DNA from: Branchiostoma floridae
Taxonomy: Eukaryota > Chordata > Leptocardii > Amphioxiformes > Branchiostomatidae
DNA length: 64,000 nt
Direction of reading: 5' to 3'
Assembly: GCF_000003815.2 (NCBI RefSeq)
Contig: NC_049988.1
Location: forward strand, 21,127,698 to 21,191,697
Part shown: piece after piece, positions 38,306 to 46,321 of the stretch
Position numbering within the stretch: the stretch's first letter is position 1
Layout of the letters: every line of letters starts with the position of its first letter
Position numbers and translations under genes: made by a program
Notes under the pieces: model-generated
Told to the model about the DNA's origin: nothing
Database searches by the model: none
The model's input: only the letters and a program-made list of their open reading frames with translations

Positions 38306-41300
38306 CTGTCTGTATGTGTGTGTGTGTATGTGATCATGACTAATGATACCTATATTACCCAGGTGACCAAGAGACCCCTGACTGCCTGCACCCTGTTTAA
38401 GAACTCCATGATCCAGCTGGTCTCTAACCTGGCTTCTAAGGTAGGAAACATTTCCGTGAGGCATAGACTAAATAGGGAATGTGTATGTGTGTAAGATGTT
38501 TGTTTTCGAGGTCAATGAATTAATGGTCCTCGTGTATTTTCATTTAGTCTTCAGTTGGTAAGATGTTCATTTCCTGTTAAGTTTTGACTGAATTCTCCCA
38601 CCCTGTTTCCTCTCCCCTGCAACCCCTAATGTTGTTGTGATGATATTTGGTATATGAATACAACTTGGGAAGACAAAGATCGAGGTCCATTATAAGCCTC
38701 CTAGCGACTGACCTTGGTACTGCAGCAGAACATCCAGTTCTTGTCCGGAATGTGTGTTGGTAGATAGCTCTTGATGTCAGGAAGAAGTGGAAGGACCCTC
38801 TAGTTTATAGCAGTTTTCACTCCCCTTCCCCGTGTCCAGGTTCCGTACTACATGACAGACAGCACAGCCAAACTTTTAAGCTGTAGTGGCATTGGCTTGT
38901 TATCCACTGTATTTAGGTACAGTTTTGGAAGGTGGAGCCCATCCATCTCCTTCCACTGCCTTGCACCTTCCCAATCAAAGCCAGCTACACATTTTTACAC
39001 CTCCAGGGTAGATGGAGCAAAAAAGTGTCAACTGTCTGTTTTGTCCAGGTCCCGTACTACGTGAGGTGCATCAAGCCCAATGAGCAGAAGTCGCCGGTGC
39101 TGTTTGACGACCAGCGCTGTCAGCACCAGGTCGAGTACCTGGGGCTCCTGGAGAACGTCCGTGTGAGACGGGCAGGCTACTGCAACCGGCAGCACTACAG
39201 CAGGTTCCTACAGAGGTCAGTAACTTAGGTGTGAGGCCAGCACAACATAGGTGTGAGACCAGCACTACAGCAGGTTCCTACAGAGGTCAGTAACGTTGGT
39301 GTGAGACCAGCACTACAGCAGAATTCTACAGAGGTCAGTAACGTAGGTGTGAGACTAGCACTACAGCAGGTTCTTACAGAGGTCAGTAGTAACGTAGGTG
39401 TGAGACCAGCACCCAGCAGGTTCTTTCAGAGGTCAGCAAATATGTCAAAGCAGCCTGTCATTACGCCCCACGATCATAGAAAAAACTGTTGCCAATAATT
39501 GTGTATTCTGCCCATCTCTTGAAAGAAGCCTCAGGTTCCCTTGTCTTCCCTCTCAAATCTGAGTGTACTTTTGCGTTATCCATTGACTGGAGTCAGTTCT
39601 GCCTGTAGCAGTTCCCAGCTGTGACTATCGAGCATGTACTATGACTATATGACTGGGCACATTCATCACATAGGGGCAGGAACTTACTGGCACTGGAGGC
39701 ACCTTAACATTGTAGATCAATATGCTGTAGAACTAATTAAAAGTAGAGAATCAGTGTTGGAGAGCTGAGAGAAGTCTGTTGTTACTGTCTCAGGTACAAG
39801 ATGATTTCTCGGTACACGTGGCCAAAACACCACATGGCGCCAGACAGTTCAATTTATGTTTGTGACCTCAACACTAATGTAGGTTATCAGATCTTGGAGA
39901 CAATTTCAGAGTTAGTATGTTGGTTACCAACCTGAAGTTTATTTTTGTTTTCCTGTAGGTACAAGATGATTTCTCAGTACACGTGGCCGAACCACCGCAT
40001 GGCGTCAGACATGGCAGCCGCCTCTACACTATTGTTAATACTCTTTGTTGTTGCTTTACCAGGTACAAGATGATTTCGCAGTACACATGGCCGAACCACC
40101 GCATAGCAACCCCTCTACACTATTGTAACTATAGAACTATATTAGGGAAGTATGTAGTGAAAAGTTTAAACTTTGTTCCAACACAAGGGAAGAAACTCAC
40201 CATAAATTTTCGGCCGAATACTCCGACCTTCATCAGATGAATGATTCGCTGCACTAATCCGGAAGTCGTCGGATGACGTCAGGTAGCAGCGAATCATAAA
40301 TGGCGGGAAGGCAAAACCTGCCACCATCACGGTTCAATGAGGGTTGGGGTTTCATTCGGATAGGGAAGTATGTATTTAAGAGTAATGCTCTTTGTTGTTA
40401 TTTTCCCGTAGGTACAAGATGATTTTTCAGTACACATAGCCAAACCACCGCATGGCAGCCACCTCTACACTATTTATATTTCAGCCATACCATAGGTATG
40501 GTGAAATATATTGTATTCGTAATGTTTCTTTCTTTCTCCTGTCAAATCTTCAAATCGATTCAACTCCGTCGTTCCTGGACCGAATTACTTGAAATTTGGC
40601 ACAAGGGTAGAGTGGGTCAATACCCAGGTGCTTTTTTCTAATTTTTTTCATATCTTCCTTTAAAATGATTTTATTCATGTTTTTTGCAATTTTTATGTAC
40701 ATTTTGCCCCCCTGTTCCCTGGTGTTACAGCCGAATGACCTAAAATTTGGTACAGAGGTGCCTTGATCATATGCCCACAAAATTCCAAAAACAATTTTGG
40801 CATACGGTACATCAAAATGCTTAATTTTGGCATTTTTTGCCATTTTTTTCCCCAGAAATGACATTTTTTGCTCCTATACCCCCATTTTACAACCAAATGA
40901 CCTGAAATTTGGTATAGGAGTGCCGTCTACAAATGCAAACATGAATTCATTGACACTTTTGGCATACGGTACAACAAAATGCTTAATTTTGGAATTTTTT
41001 GGCCATTGTTTGACCAAAAACGTACGCTTTTGGCTCCTGTTCCCTGGTCTTGTAACCAAATGACCTACATTTTGGTAAATAGGTGCACTAGATATTCATT
41101 CAAATGACCCATGTATAATTTTTGGCATAAACCACTTCAAAATGATATAGTTGGGTACTTTAGTAATTCTCCACTGGCCAGAGGGTCAACGACCTCTCCC
41201 ACCTGAAGACAGCATGTGCACATGTCTATATATACTAGTAACTTGATTAAAGAGGTAACCAATCACGTAGCCTGAGTCAACATCCCGAAGGGGATTGGCA

Positions 41301-44300
41301 GCCAATCAGTGAGCCCGGTGTTATCTGGATGAGTCCATTCTGGCATGGAGGGGGTACATATTTTTTAAATTCATCTTTGGACTGTTGATTATATAATGTC
41401 TCTCAGTGGGAGTATTTTTGAACTGGACTATTTTGCAATTTTACATGGGGTGTACTGGAAGAGTCCATTCTTGCATGGAGGGGGGCATTTTTTTTTAAAT
41501 TTGTTTATGGACTTTGGTGATTTGATATGTCAAAGTGTTTCAGTGTGGGTTTTTTTTGACTGGTCAACTTTGCAATTTTACATAGGTTGTGCTTACATGG
41601 GGGGATTTTTAAAATCCATTTTTGGGACTTTGGTGATTACGTCCAAGTCCAATTTTAGCGGATGTATTTTTGGACTGCACCACTTTACATAGGGGCATCG
41701 CAAAAAGAGTCCATTCTTGCATGGGGATGTTTTCAAATTTAGTTTTAGAAAGGTGATAATTCAATATTCCATTTTTAGTGGAAGTGTTTTTGGACTGGTC
41801 TATTTTACATTTTCATGCCTTTTTTGCTTAGTTCAACCTTGACCATGTTTTCAGTGAGAGTATTTCTGGACTGGTCTATTGTGCAAATTCACATGGGGTG
41901 CACTGGAAGAGTCCATTCTTGCACTAGGAATTTTGTAAGATTCATTTTTGGGTGTCATTAAGTGTCATTAGTGGAAGTGACTTTTAAACAAAAGTGTTCG
42001 ATTCTTGCACATGGGTGATTTTGGAATAGTCTGTTGTTGCATGGGGAGGGAGATGGCTGAAATATGCTGCATTTGCTCTCAAGCAAATGTCGGCCTTTCT
42101 AGTGTGGAACTATATTGGAGAACTAAGTCTTAGAGAAGTAAGATTCTCTGTGTTGTTGCTTTCCCGTAGGTACAAGATGATTTCACAGTACACGTGGCCA
42201 AACCACCGCATGGCGTCAGACATAGCGGCCACCTCTACACTATTGTAACTATAGAACTATATTAGAGAAGTGTTGAAGAGAACTAAAATGCTCTTTGTTG
42301 TTATTTTCCTGTAGGTACAAGATGATTTCACAGTACACGTGGCCAAACCACCGCATGGCGTCAGACATAGCGGCCACCTCTACACTATTGTAACTATAGA
42401 ACTATATTAGGGAAGTATGTATTTAAGAGTAATGCTCTTTGTTGTTATTTTCCTGTAGGTACAAGATGATTTCGCAGTACACGTGGCCAAACCACCGCAT
42501 GGCGTCAGACATAGCGGCCACCTCTACACTATTGTAACTATAGAACTATATTAGGGAAGTATGTATTTTTAAAGAGTAATGCTCTTTGTTGTTATTTTCC
42601 TGTAGGTACAAGATGATTTCCCAGTACACGTGGCCGAACCACCGCATGGCGTCAGACATGGCGGCAGTACAGCTGTTAGTACAGGAACGGGGGTTCAAAC
42701 ACGACGTGGCGTACGGGAAAACGAAAATCTTCATCCGGACTCCGCAGACACTGTACCAACTGGAGGAGAGCCGCGCTAAACTCATCCCCGGGATCGTGCT
42801 GTTTATACAGAAGGTTTGTTTGTTTGTTTGTTTGTTTGTTTATCCCTGGGATTGTCTTGTTAATACAGAAGGTGGGTTTGTTTGTTTATTGTCCTCTTCA
42901 TACAGAAGGTTTGTGTGTTTGTTTGTTCATCCCTGGGATCGTGCTGTTTATACAGAAGGTGGGGTTGTTAGTTTGTTTGTTTGTTTATCCCCTGGATCAT
43001 ACTCTTTATACAGAAAGTGTATTCTTTTGTTTGTCTGTTCATAGAATTTGTTTGTACTCCAGAAAACTTGTATGAATTCCATTGAATGTATATGAATACT
43101 AACTTAGGCTTCCCTAATATCTTTATGATTGTTTGAATTAACTTTTGTTGTTTGACAGAGAAATGAAAGATGTGATGTCGGAAATCCCCCTATTATCTAC
43201 CAGGAGTTTACATAGAAGGTCTCACAATGATGAGAGTTAAGATGTCTCCCATGATTCCCCAGATGTGGCGTGGCGGGCTGGCCCGGATGCGGGCACGGAG
43301 GATGCGAGCGATCTACGCCATCATGGGGCGTTACCGCGTCTACAAGATGCGCAGCTTCCTGGTGGACCTGCTGGACAGGTTCTACAACGTGCGCAACATG
43401 GCGGACTACGGGCGAAGCGTGGCGTGGCCGCAGCCGCCCGCCGTGCTCGAGGAGTTTGTCACCCAGCTCAGGAAGGCTCACAACGGGTGGGTACCAAATA
43501 TGGGCAGGTTAGCAACGGGTGGGTACCTAATATGGGCTGGTTAGCAACTGATGGGTACCTAATATGGGCAGGTTAGCAACAGGTGGGTACATAATATGGG
43601 CAGGTTAGCAACAGGTGGGTACCTAATATGGGCAGGTTAGCAACGGGTGGGTACCTAATATGGGCAGGTTAGCAACGGGTGGGTACCTAATATGGGCAGG
43701 TTAGCAACAGGTGGGTACCAAATATGGGCAGGTTAGCAACAGGTGGGTACCTAATATGGGCAGGTTAGCAAGGGGTGGGTACCAAATATGGACTGGTTAG
43801 CAATGGATGGGTACCAAATATGGGCAGGTTAGCAACAGGTGGGTACCTAATATGGGCAGGTTAGCAACAGGTGGGTACCTATATGGACTGGTTAGCAATG
43901 GATGGGTACCAAATATGGGCAGGTTAGCAAGAGGTGGGTACCTAATATGGGCTGGTTAGCGATGAGTGGCCGCAGCCCCCCGCCGTGCTTGAGGAGTTCG
44001 TCACGCAGCTCAGGAAGGCTCACAACGGGTGGGTACCTAATATGGGCAGGTTAGCAACGGGTGGGTACCTAATATGGGCTGGTTAGCAACTGATGGGTAC
44101 CTAATATGGACAGGTTAGCAATGGGTGGGTGCCAAATATGGGCTGGTTAGCAACAGGTGGGTACCTAATATGGGCAGGTTAGCAACGGGTGGGTACCTAA
44201 TATGGGCTGGTTAGCAACTGATGGGTACCAAATATGGACTGGTTAGCAATGGGTGGGTACCAAATATGGACTGGTTATGGTTAACTAGCTAAGAAACTAG

Positions 44301-46321
44301 TTGATAACAGCCTAAGTATCTCAAGACATTTCTCCATCTTTCCACCAGCTGGTGGGCGCGCCACATCATCGCTCAGATCCCGGAGCGCGACAGGAAGGAG
44401 GTCAGGCTGAAGTCCATCGCGTACGGTCATCTCCATGGTAACCGCAAGGACTGGGGACTCAACCAGCGCTGGAGGGGGAACTACCTCGGACTGGTGAGGA
44501 CTGTTTGTTTGTTTGTTTGTTTGTTTGTGTACGGACATCTCCATGGTAACCGCAAGGACTGGGGGCTGATGTTTCAGTACAAGCCGCATAATCAGATGGA
44601 TTTTGATCCTCTCACACAGGGAAAGACCAGTACTCTTGTACTCTTGATAAGTGTGGTGGGTTTCTTGTGTGGTGCTGGAGGTGTGGCTCTCCTAAAAAAA
44701 ATTATGATTGACAGCTGTCATGTTTTACAGAGCGAAGACATCCAGAAGGCCAAGCTGTTCAACAACTCGCTGAACTCACTTGTGGCCCAAGACAGGTTCA
44801 AAGAAGTGCTGTTCTCTGCTCACGTCAAGAAGGTCAGTTTCTCAAGAACTTCTGCACAGTTACATTGTAACGTCCATCTGTATCTATATAGCCGGTATAT
44901 CCGCCCTTTGGCATAATACACCTGTCCAGCTTCGCAGCGCGGCAGCAGCTGTTTATGTTGCACTGAATGACGCGACACACCTAACTTCCATGGCCTGCTA
45001 AAGATTCAAACCCCAAACCTCTAGGTTCTACATTGTAAGTCAACAACCCTGAAACCACACCACCACCTTCTGGCTGTGCTTGTCCTCAAAGATTCCCTTT
45101 TGAGGATTTGATCCACTCACATCGGGAAGAATTGCTACTCTTTTCTATAAGACTGGTTGGTAAATAAATATTTCTTTCACGTGCTCGAGGTGCGGCTGTC
45201 CTCTGGCTTCACATCAAATCTGAGAGGCCATACCTACCCAAAGCTAGGTGCTCCTTTCCCACTGAGTCGAATGAGGAAATAGCTGTAAAGTGTCTTTCAG
45301 AATGGTACAACATCAGAGCACGGCATGCTTGGGCCTCGAACCCAGAACCTTTTGTTTCTAAGTCAACATCCCTAACCACACTAACAGCTCTACTGTTTCC
45401 CCTCCCCTGTCCAGGTGAACCACCACAATAAGAGCTCGGACCGGGCAGTTCTCGTGACGGACAAGTTCCTCTACAAACTGGACCCCAAGAAGGGCTACAA
45501 GGCCATGAAGCAGGGAACACCTCTGGCACAGGTGGGTGGGAAACAGTGTGTACAGGTGTGTGTGTGTGTGAGAAGCAGGGAACGCCACTCGCACAGGTGG
45601 GTGTGTCTGTGTGTGTGAAGAGTGGTCATTTTTGTTACTACTTATTCTAGTGAAAAGCTCTCATTAGAAAAAAATGAACGAATAAGATGGCTTGCTTTCC
45701 CTAATACATGTACCTAGAAACTGTCAATGAATTATCTTGCCAAATTTAGTGCCAGTATTATACATGTATTTGATTGTCATTCTTTTTTAATTGCACTTTG
45801 TATTCAAATTTTGCATTTGACCTTTGCACCCAACCTTTGAACCTGACCTTTGTATCCAAATTTTGCATGACCTTTGAACCTGACCTTTGTATCCAAATTT
45901 TGCATATGACCTTTGTATCCAAACTTTTCATGACCTTTTAACCTAACCTTTGTATCCAAATCTTGCGTATGACCTTTGAACCTGACCTTTGTATCCGAAT
46001 TTTGCATATGACCTTTGCACCCAACCTTTGAATCTGACCTTTGTAACAAAACTTTTCATGACCTTTGAACCTGACCTTTGTATCCAAATCTTGCGTATGA
46101 CCTTTGAACCTGACCTTTGTATCCAAATTTTGCATATGACCTTTGAACCTGACCAGATGACGGGTGTGAGCGTGACCCCGGGTCAGGACCAGCTGATCGC
46201 GGTGCACCTGGCAGGGGGCAACGACCTGGTTCTGTGTGTGACGGCCATCATGCCTCGCCAGGACCAGCGGGTACCAGAGCTACTGGCCGTGCTGTGTGAC
46301 GCCTATAAAAGGTACGACTAG
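19439..46321 (+). CDS. MYO1D: Unconventional class I myosin, Myo1D/Myo1G type, complete
   Basis: Short-tailed actin motor that works at membranes; Drosophila Myo31DF and vertebrate Myo1D control left-right chirality. Exons: 19439-19536, 27768-27976, 29711-29804, 30249-30414, 31452-31505, 31888-31977, 32462-32800, 33393-33535, 34024-34138, 34601-34711, 36306-36365, 36639-36709, 37250-37324, 38033-38087, 38363-38440, 39049-39215, 42606-42813, 43263-43486, 44349-44493, 44731-44832, 45415-45531, 46157-46321. They sum to 2886 bp in frame, 961 aa plus stop. P-loop GESGAGKT near residue 103, switch [17 protein letters not shown], switch [10 protein letters not shown], actin-binding [10 protein letters not shown], neck WRGGLARMR at 712 with IQ-like repeats, TH1 tail from about 800. 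It ends YKRYD about 45 residues before the human Myo1D end; an unseen extra exon (AAAAG|GTACGA) is possible. Nearly every intron has an exon-edge array. Confidence 0.95.
19537..20829 (+). other. Start of Myo1D intron 1, no gene seen
   Basis: A/T-rich with a G-run at about 20300-20316 and no recognisable exon or complete mobile element. Confidence 0.4.
20830..21060 (+). repeat. Four-copy minisatellite in Myo1D intron 1
   Basis: Units of about 58-61 bp with core GGTGCAGGTGCAGGGTGTCC and CCATGGTTACA or CAGGTGGTTACA. No exon is adjacent, so this one is not an exon-edge array. Confidence 0.75.
22214..24145. mobile_element. TIR element interrupted by a CR1-like LINE
   Basis: Inverted ends AAAGGGCATTCCACTCC (left) and GGAGTGGAATGCCCCTTT (right) are flanked by copies of AAACAAACTT. 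A second, element-free copy of the same host segment lies at 24476-24560 and reads GGTAAACAAACTTTCATC, confirming insertion. The target duplication is between 5 and 12 bp because of A/T ambiguity. Inside, a minus-strand 5'-truncated LINE (about 22418-23835) forms most of the length. Confidence 0.8.
22715..23851 (-). pseudogene. CR1/jockey-type non-LTR reverse transcriptase, 5'-truncated
   Basis: An open frame of 378 codons covers the C-terminal two thirds of a non-LTR reverse transcriptase. Motifs in order: [20 protein letters not shown] (RT domain), [14 protein letters not shown], the catalytic YVDD box, a conserved SRKCKAMHI segment and the C-terminal thumb region with [14 protein letters not shown]. 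It ends naturally at 22715. No endonuclease domain or start context lies upstream on the minus strand, so the copy is 5'-truncated near 23835, typical of target-primed insertion. The 3' side carries three copies of a TTTTGAAATC-like tail at about 22418-22450, as in CR1-group tails. The frame has no stops, so the insertion is fairly recent. The amphioxus CR1-like element BfCR1 is a candidate relative, from memory only. Confidence 0.85.
24180..24462. mobile_element. CAGGGTTGGACAAGT MITE (copy 1)
   Basis: Starts CAGGGTTGGACAAGTCCACT and ends AGTCCAACCCTG. Shares ends and GGGCAAGTGCATGTCCTACC with the copy at 26885-27214. Flanks show only partial duplication. Confidence 0.75.
24476..24560 (+). 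repeat. Duplicated host segment, empty of insertions
   Basis: TTTGTACACATTGGAAACTCC to TCATTAGAGCC repeats the flanks of the two preceding insertions (22170-22213 and 24146-24179) as one unbroken piece. It is the pre-insertion state of a tandem duplicate. Confidence 0.75.
24600..25930 (+). other. Myo1D intron 1 continued, no gene seen
   Basis: Contains (TTTG)n near 24880 and a C-run near 25199, otherwise unique-looking A/T-rich sequence without a convincing exon. Confidence 0.4.
25933..26119. mobile_element. MITE with CTCCAAGCAGAAGTTAG ends (copy 4)
   Basis: CTCCAAGCAGAAGTTAG and CTAACCTCTGCTTGGAG face each other around about 150 bp. Termini match the other three members; the interior is different. 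Confidence 0.7.
26455..27767 (+). repeat. Acceptor-edge array of Myo1D exon 2
   Basis: About eight degenerate copies of a unit of about 110-145 bp: TTTTAGGTTCCAGAA acceptor, exon start ([20 protein letters not shown]), then GTTATCATAAACTATAACTC. Copies begin near 26460, 26571, 26709, 26857, 27327, 27492 and 27636; the real exon starts at 27768. Several copies have non-synonymous changes. One is split by a MITE. Confidence 0.88.
26885..27214. mobile_element. CAGGGTTGAACAAGT MITE (copy 2) inside an exon copy
   Basis: Splits a duplicated Myo1D exon-2 copy between CTACAC-GTATG and GTATG-TGGGGG, so GTATG is a 5-bp target duplication. Ends CAGGGTTGAACAAGT and CAAGTCCACTAGCCC-type inverse. A 5-bp duplication fits the hAT5-type group, from general knowledge. 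Confidence 0.8.
27977..28070 (+). repeat. Donor-edge duplication of Myo1D exon 2
   Basis: The last 51-52 bp of the exon ([18 protein letters not shown] coding) recur unchanged ending at 28066, followed by GTTTGTTTG in place of the first donor GTTCGTTTG. Confidence 0.88.
28200..28600 (+). other. Myo1D intron 2 between arrays
   Basis: Contains an early diverged relative of the next array (GAAGAAGGTAAAACTGAACCCC near 28452) and CTCACTCA-type simple sequence. No exon seen. Confidence 0.45.
28620..29710 (+). repeat. P-loop acceptor-edge array of Myo1D exon 3
   Basis: Twenty-two occurrences of a 50-bp unit, from 28662 to the functional one at 29711. Each carries TGTACAG, then GGTGAGAGTGGAGCAGGTAAAACTGA, the codons of GESGAGKTE. 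Copy changes include GAG to GAC, GCA to GTA and GGT to GAT or AGT, many non-synonymous. Only the last copy continues into [13 protein letters not shown]. Confidence 0.95.
29960..30140. repeat. SINE-like fragment in Myo1D intron 3
   Basis: Contains TTCAACAAGTGTGGTGG and AACTTCCCATCCGAGAGGACG segments in the style of the SINE bodies elsewhere in the window. The family is not certain. Confidence 0.35.
30415..30556 (+). repeat. Donor-edge array of Myo1D exon 4
   Basis: Three extra copies of AACATCAACAACTATCTGTTA(G/C)A(G/A)AAGGTGAG (INNYLLEK coding plus donor), spaced about 40-60 bp. Confidence 0.85.
31056..31233. mobile_element. Tc1/mariner-type palindromic MITE, TA duplication
   Basis: Ends CAGTCAAACCTGTCTATAG and TAATACAGGTTTGACTG, flanked by TA on both sides (31054-31055 and 31234-31235). 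The interior repeats GTGGCCACTATGGACAGGTGG twice. Non-coding, in Myo1D intron 4. Confidence 0.8.
31545..31795 (+). mobile_element. SINE, tRNA-derived, diverged head
   Basis: Body CTTCCCTCACTCCACCCAGGTG followed by TGGGGAGGTAAAGG and CCGTGCCCTAGACACAGTGG. The head keeps a weak B-box-like GAGAGTTCACATCC. Shares the CTCACTCCACYCAGGTG block with 5235-5405. Confidence 0.6.
31978..32096 (+). repeat. Donor-edge array of Myo1D exon 6
   Basis: Two extra copies of the YTYTCPQSQ-coding exon end. One is long and includes CACCTGTCCAGGTCCCCCCA (LSRSP), ending CCTCAGACACAG|GTGGGT near 32092. Confidence 0.85.
32280..32380 (+). repeat. Decayed copy of the start of Myo1D exon 7
   Basis: GGCCCCCTCCCCATCAGTGA, then GGCAGTCCAAACAGCCATTAAATCTG and GGCTTCACCAAGGAGGAATACAGCAA match the exon at 32462 with frame-breaking changes. 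Upstream of the real acceptor. Confidence 0.8.
33058..33342 (+). mobile_element. tRNA-derived SINE, well preserved
   Basis: A-box-like TAGCCCAGTTGTTAG and B-box GAGTTTGATCCCGG are spaced as in a tRNA promoter. The body has GACGGGACGTTAAGCCGTGG and GTAAATACTGTACATAGCGTCTG. Minus-strand relatives are at 7840-8340. Confidence 0.8.
33597..33685 (-). repeat. Interspersed repeat, inverted copy 2
   Basis: TAGACATCCAGGTAATAAGA to GGAAACGGTCAGACGTT is the reverse complement of the block at 62520-62610 and 7235-7320, diverged in the middle. Confidence 0.6.
34712..35935 (+). repeat. Donor-edge array of Myo1D exon 10, about 22 extra copies
   Basis: The unit is 51-61 bp: (CAAA)n CAG, a 33-bp exon tail (CLSxxNITDK coding), then GTAAAC. 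The AAACAAAC tract length varies. Three exon-tail types alternate: AGTGTGGGG, AGCATTGAG and AGCATGGGG, giving SVGN, SIEN and SMGN. The 33-bp piece is a multiple of three and in phase 0 with the preceding exon. Confidence 0.95.
36119..36265 (+). mobile_element. SINE 3' fragment with (GATACA)n tail, duplicated
   Basis: CAGCTGCTGTCGCAC to CTGCTATATAGATACAGATACAG matches the 3' end of the minus-strand SINE at 44868-45062. The segment GAAGCTGGTGTGTTACACC to GATACAG is present twice in tandem. Confidence 0.7.
36975..37170 (-). mobile_element. tRNA-derived SINE
   Basis: On the minus strand: A-box-like TGGCCTAGTGGGTAG and B-box GAGTTCAATCCCCGG, followed by GAGTCATACCAAAGACTTTAAA. Relatives are at 55030-55270 and 55375-55510. 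Confidence 0.8.
37415..37920 (+). mobile_element. tRNA-derived SINE split by a hAT-type MITE
   Basis: Head TGTAGCTCAACTCGTACCAG and B-box CCCAGGTTCAAGTCTGGG. The body resumes after the insertion with GTTCGAGGAGGTGCCTTGAGC, which resembles the 5S-SINE body (CTCGAGGAGGTGCCTCGACC at about 3954). Confidence 0.75.
37561..37876. mobile_element. hAT-type MITE with TCCTG target duplication
   Basis: Ends CAGCGAGCAAAATAC and GTATTTTGTACACTG; TCCTG flanks both sides (37556-37560 and 37877-37881). The interior is rich in TTGCAC and GTGCAA inverted words. Inserted into a SINE body. Confidence 0.75.
38225..38258 (+). repeat. Decayed acceptor-edge copy of Myo1D exon 15
   Basis: GTGCCCAGGTAACCATAGGCCCCTGGCTGCCTGC matches the start of the exon at 38363 (GTGACCAAGAGACCCCTGACTGCCTGC). 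A (TG)n run follows at 38271-38303. Confidence 0.75.
38832..38856 (+). repeat. Decayed acceptor-edge copy of Myo1D exon 16
   Basis: GTGTCCAGGTTCCGTACTACATGA resembles TTGTCCAGGTCCCGTACTACGTGA at the functional border (39049). It stops in frame at once. Confidence 0.7.
39216..39432 (+). repeat. Donor-edge array of Myo1D exon 16
   Basis: Four extra copies of about 51-57 bp carry ACCAGCACTACAGCAGGTTC(C/T)TACAGAG and donor GTCAGTAA, then GTAGGTGTGAG. Changes are mixed synonymous and non-synonymous. Confidence 0.88.
39793..40478 (+). repeat. Acceptor-edge array of Myo1D exon 17, first block
   Basis: Four copies of the exon start ([17 protein letters not shown] coding) near 39794, 39959, 40063 and 40411, separated by diverged intron. 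The copy at 40411 has a stop (TGG to TAG). The array continues at 42160 after a 1.6-kb insertion. Confidence 0.88.
40490..42150 (-). mobile_element. Composite interspersed repeat splitting the exon-17 array
   Basis: 40490-41130 is the reverse complement of the family at 60860-61545 (shared end TTTCAGCCATAC to GAAATATATTGTATTCGTAATG; then GTTCCTGGACCGAAT). It contains three internal repeats of about 130-150 bp with AATGACCTGAAATTTGGTA. From 41330 a second set repeats GAGTCCATTCTTGCATGG and TTTTTGGACTGG about six times. No protein domain recognised. Confidence 0.7.
42160..42605 (+). repeat. Acceptor-edge array of Myo1D exon 17, second block
   Basis: Three nearly identical copies of about 144 bp (starting near 42170, 42315 and 42459) with acceptor TTTTCCTGTAG and exon start, all carrying ATAGCG where the functional exon has ATGGCG. 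The functional exon starts at 42606. Confidence 0.9.
42814..43025 (+). repeat. Donor-edge array of Myo1D exon 17
   Basis: Four extra copies of the exon tail ([10 protein letters not shown] coding) with GTTTG or GTGGG donors in TTTG-rich intron. Most copy differences are silent (for example ATTGTCCTCTTCATACAG), with one F-to-L copy and one diverged copy. Confidence 0.85.
43487..44280 (+). repeat. Donor-edge array of Myo1D exon 18
   Basis: About 25 units of about 32 bp (GGTGGGTACCTAATATGGGC, then AGGTTAGCAAC). In the middle, 43967-44028, lies a 62-bp copy of the exon end ([21 protein letters not shown] coding) with four silent differences and none that change a residue, again followed by GTGGGTACC. 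Confidence 0.9.
44494..44568 (+). repeat. Copy of Myo1D exon 19 segment in the next intron
   Basis: After a (TTTG)n run, 44530-44568 repeats the [13 protein letters not shown] coding segment with three silent differences (GGT/GGA, GGA/GGG, CTC/CTG). Confidence 0.85.
44868..45062 (-). mobile_element. tRNA-derived SINE
   Basis: On the minus strand: head GGTGGTGTGGTTTCAGGG, B-box-like GGGGTTTGAATC, body CAGCTGCTGCCGCGCTGCG, 3' end CCGGCTATATAGATACAG. Related to 36119-36265. Confidence 0.75.
45200..45400 (-). mobile_element. tRNA-derived SINE
   Basis: On the minus strand: GTTAGTGTGGTTAGGGATG, B-box GGTTCTGGGTTCGAGGCC, then the body to about 45200. It ends just before the exon 21 acceptor. Confidence 0.65.
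45532..45612 (+). repeat. Donor-edge duplication of Myo1D exon 21
   Basis: 45573-45596 repeats the last eight codons (KQGTPLAQ) with three silent differences (ACA/ACG, CCT/CCA, CTG/CTC), followed again by GTGGGTG. Confidence 0.85.
45815..46156 (+). repeat. Acceptor-side minisatellite of Myo1D exon 22
   Basis: Seven to eight units of about 40-55 bp with CCTGACCTTTGTATCCAAAT and TTTTGCATATGACCTTTG. The final CCTGACCAG forms the acceptor at 46156. Confidence 0.85.
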
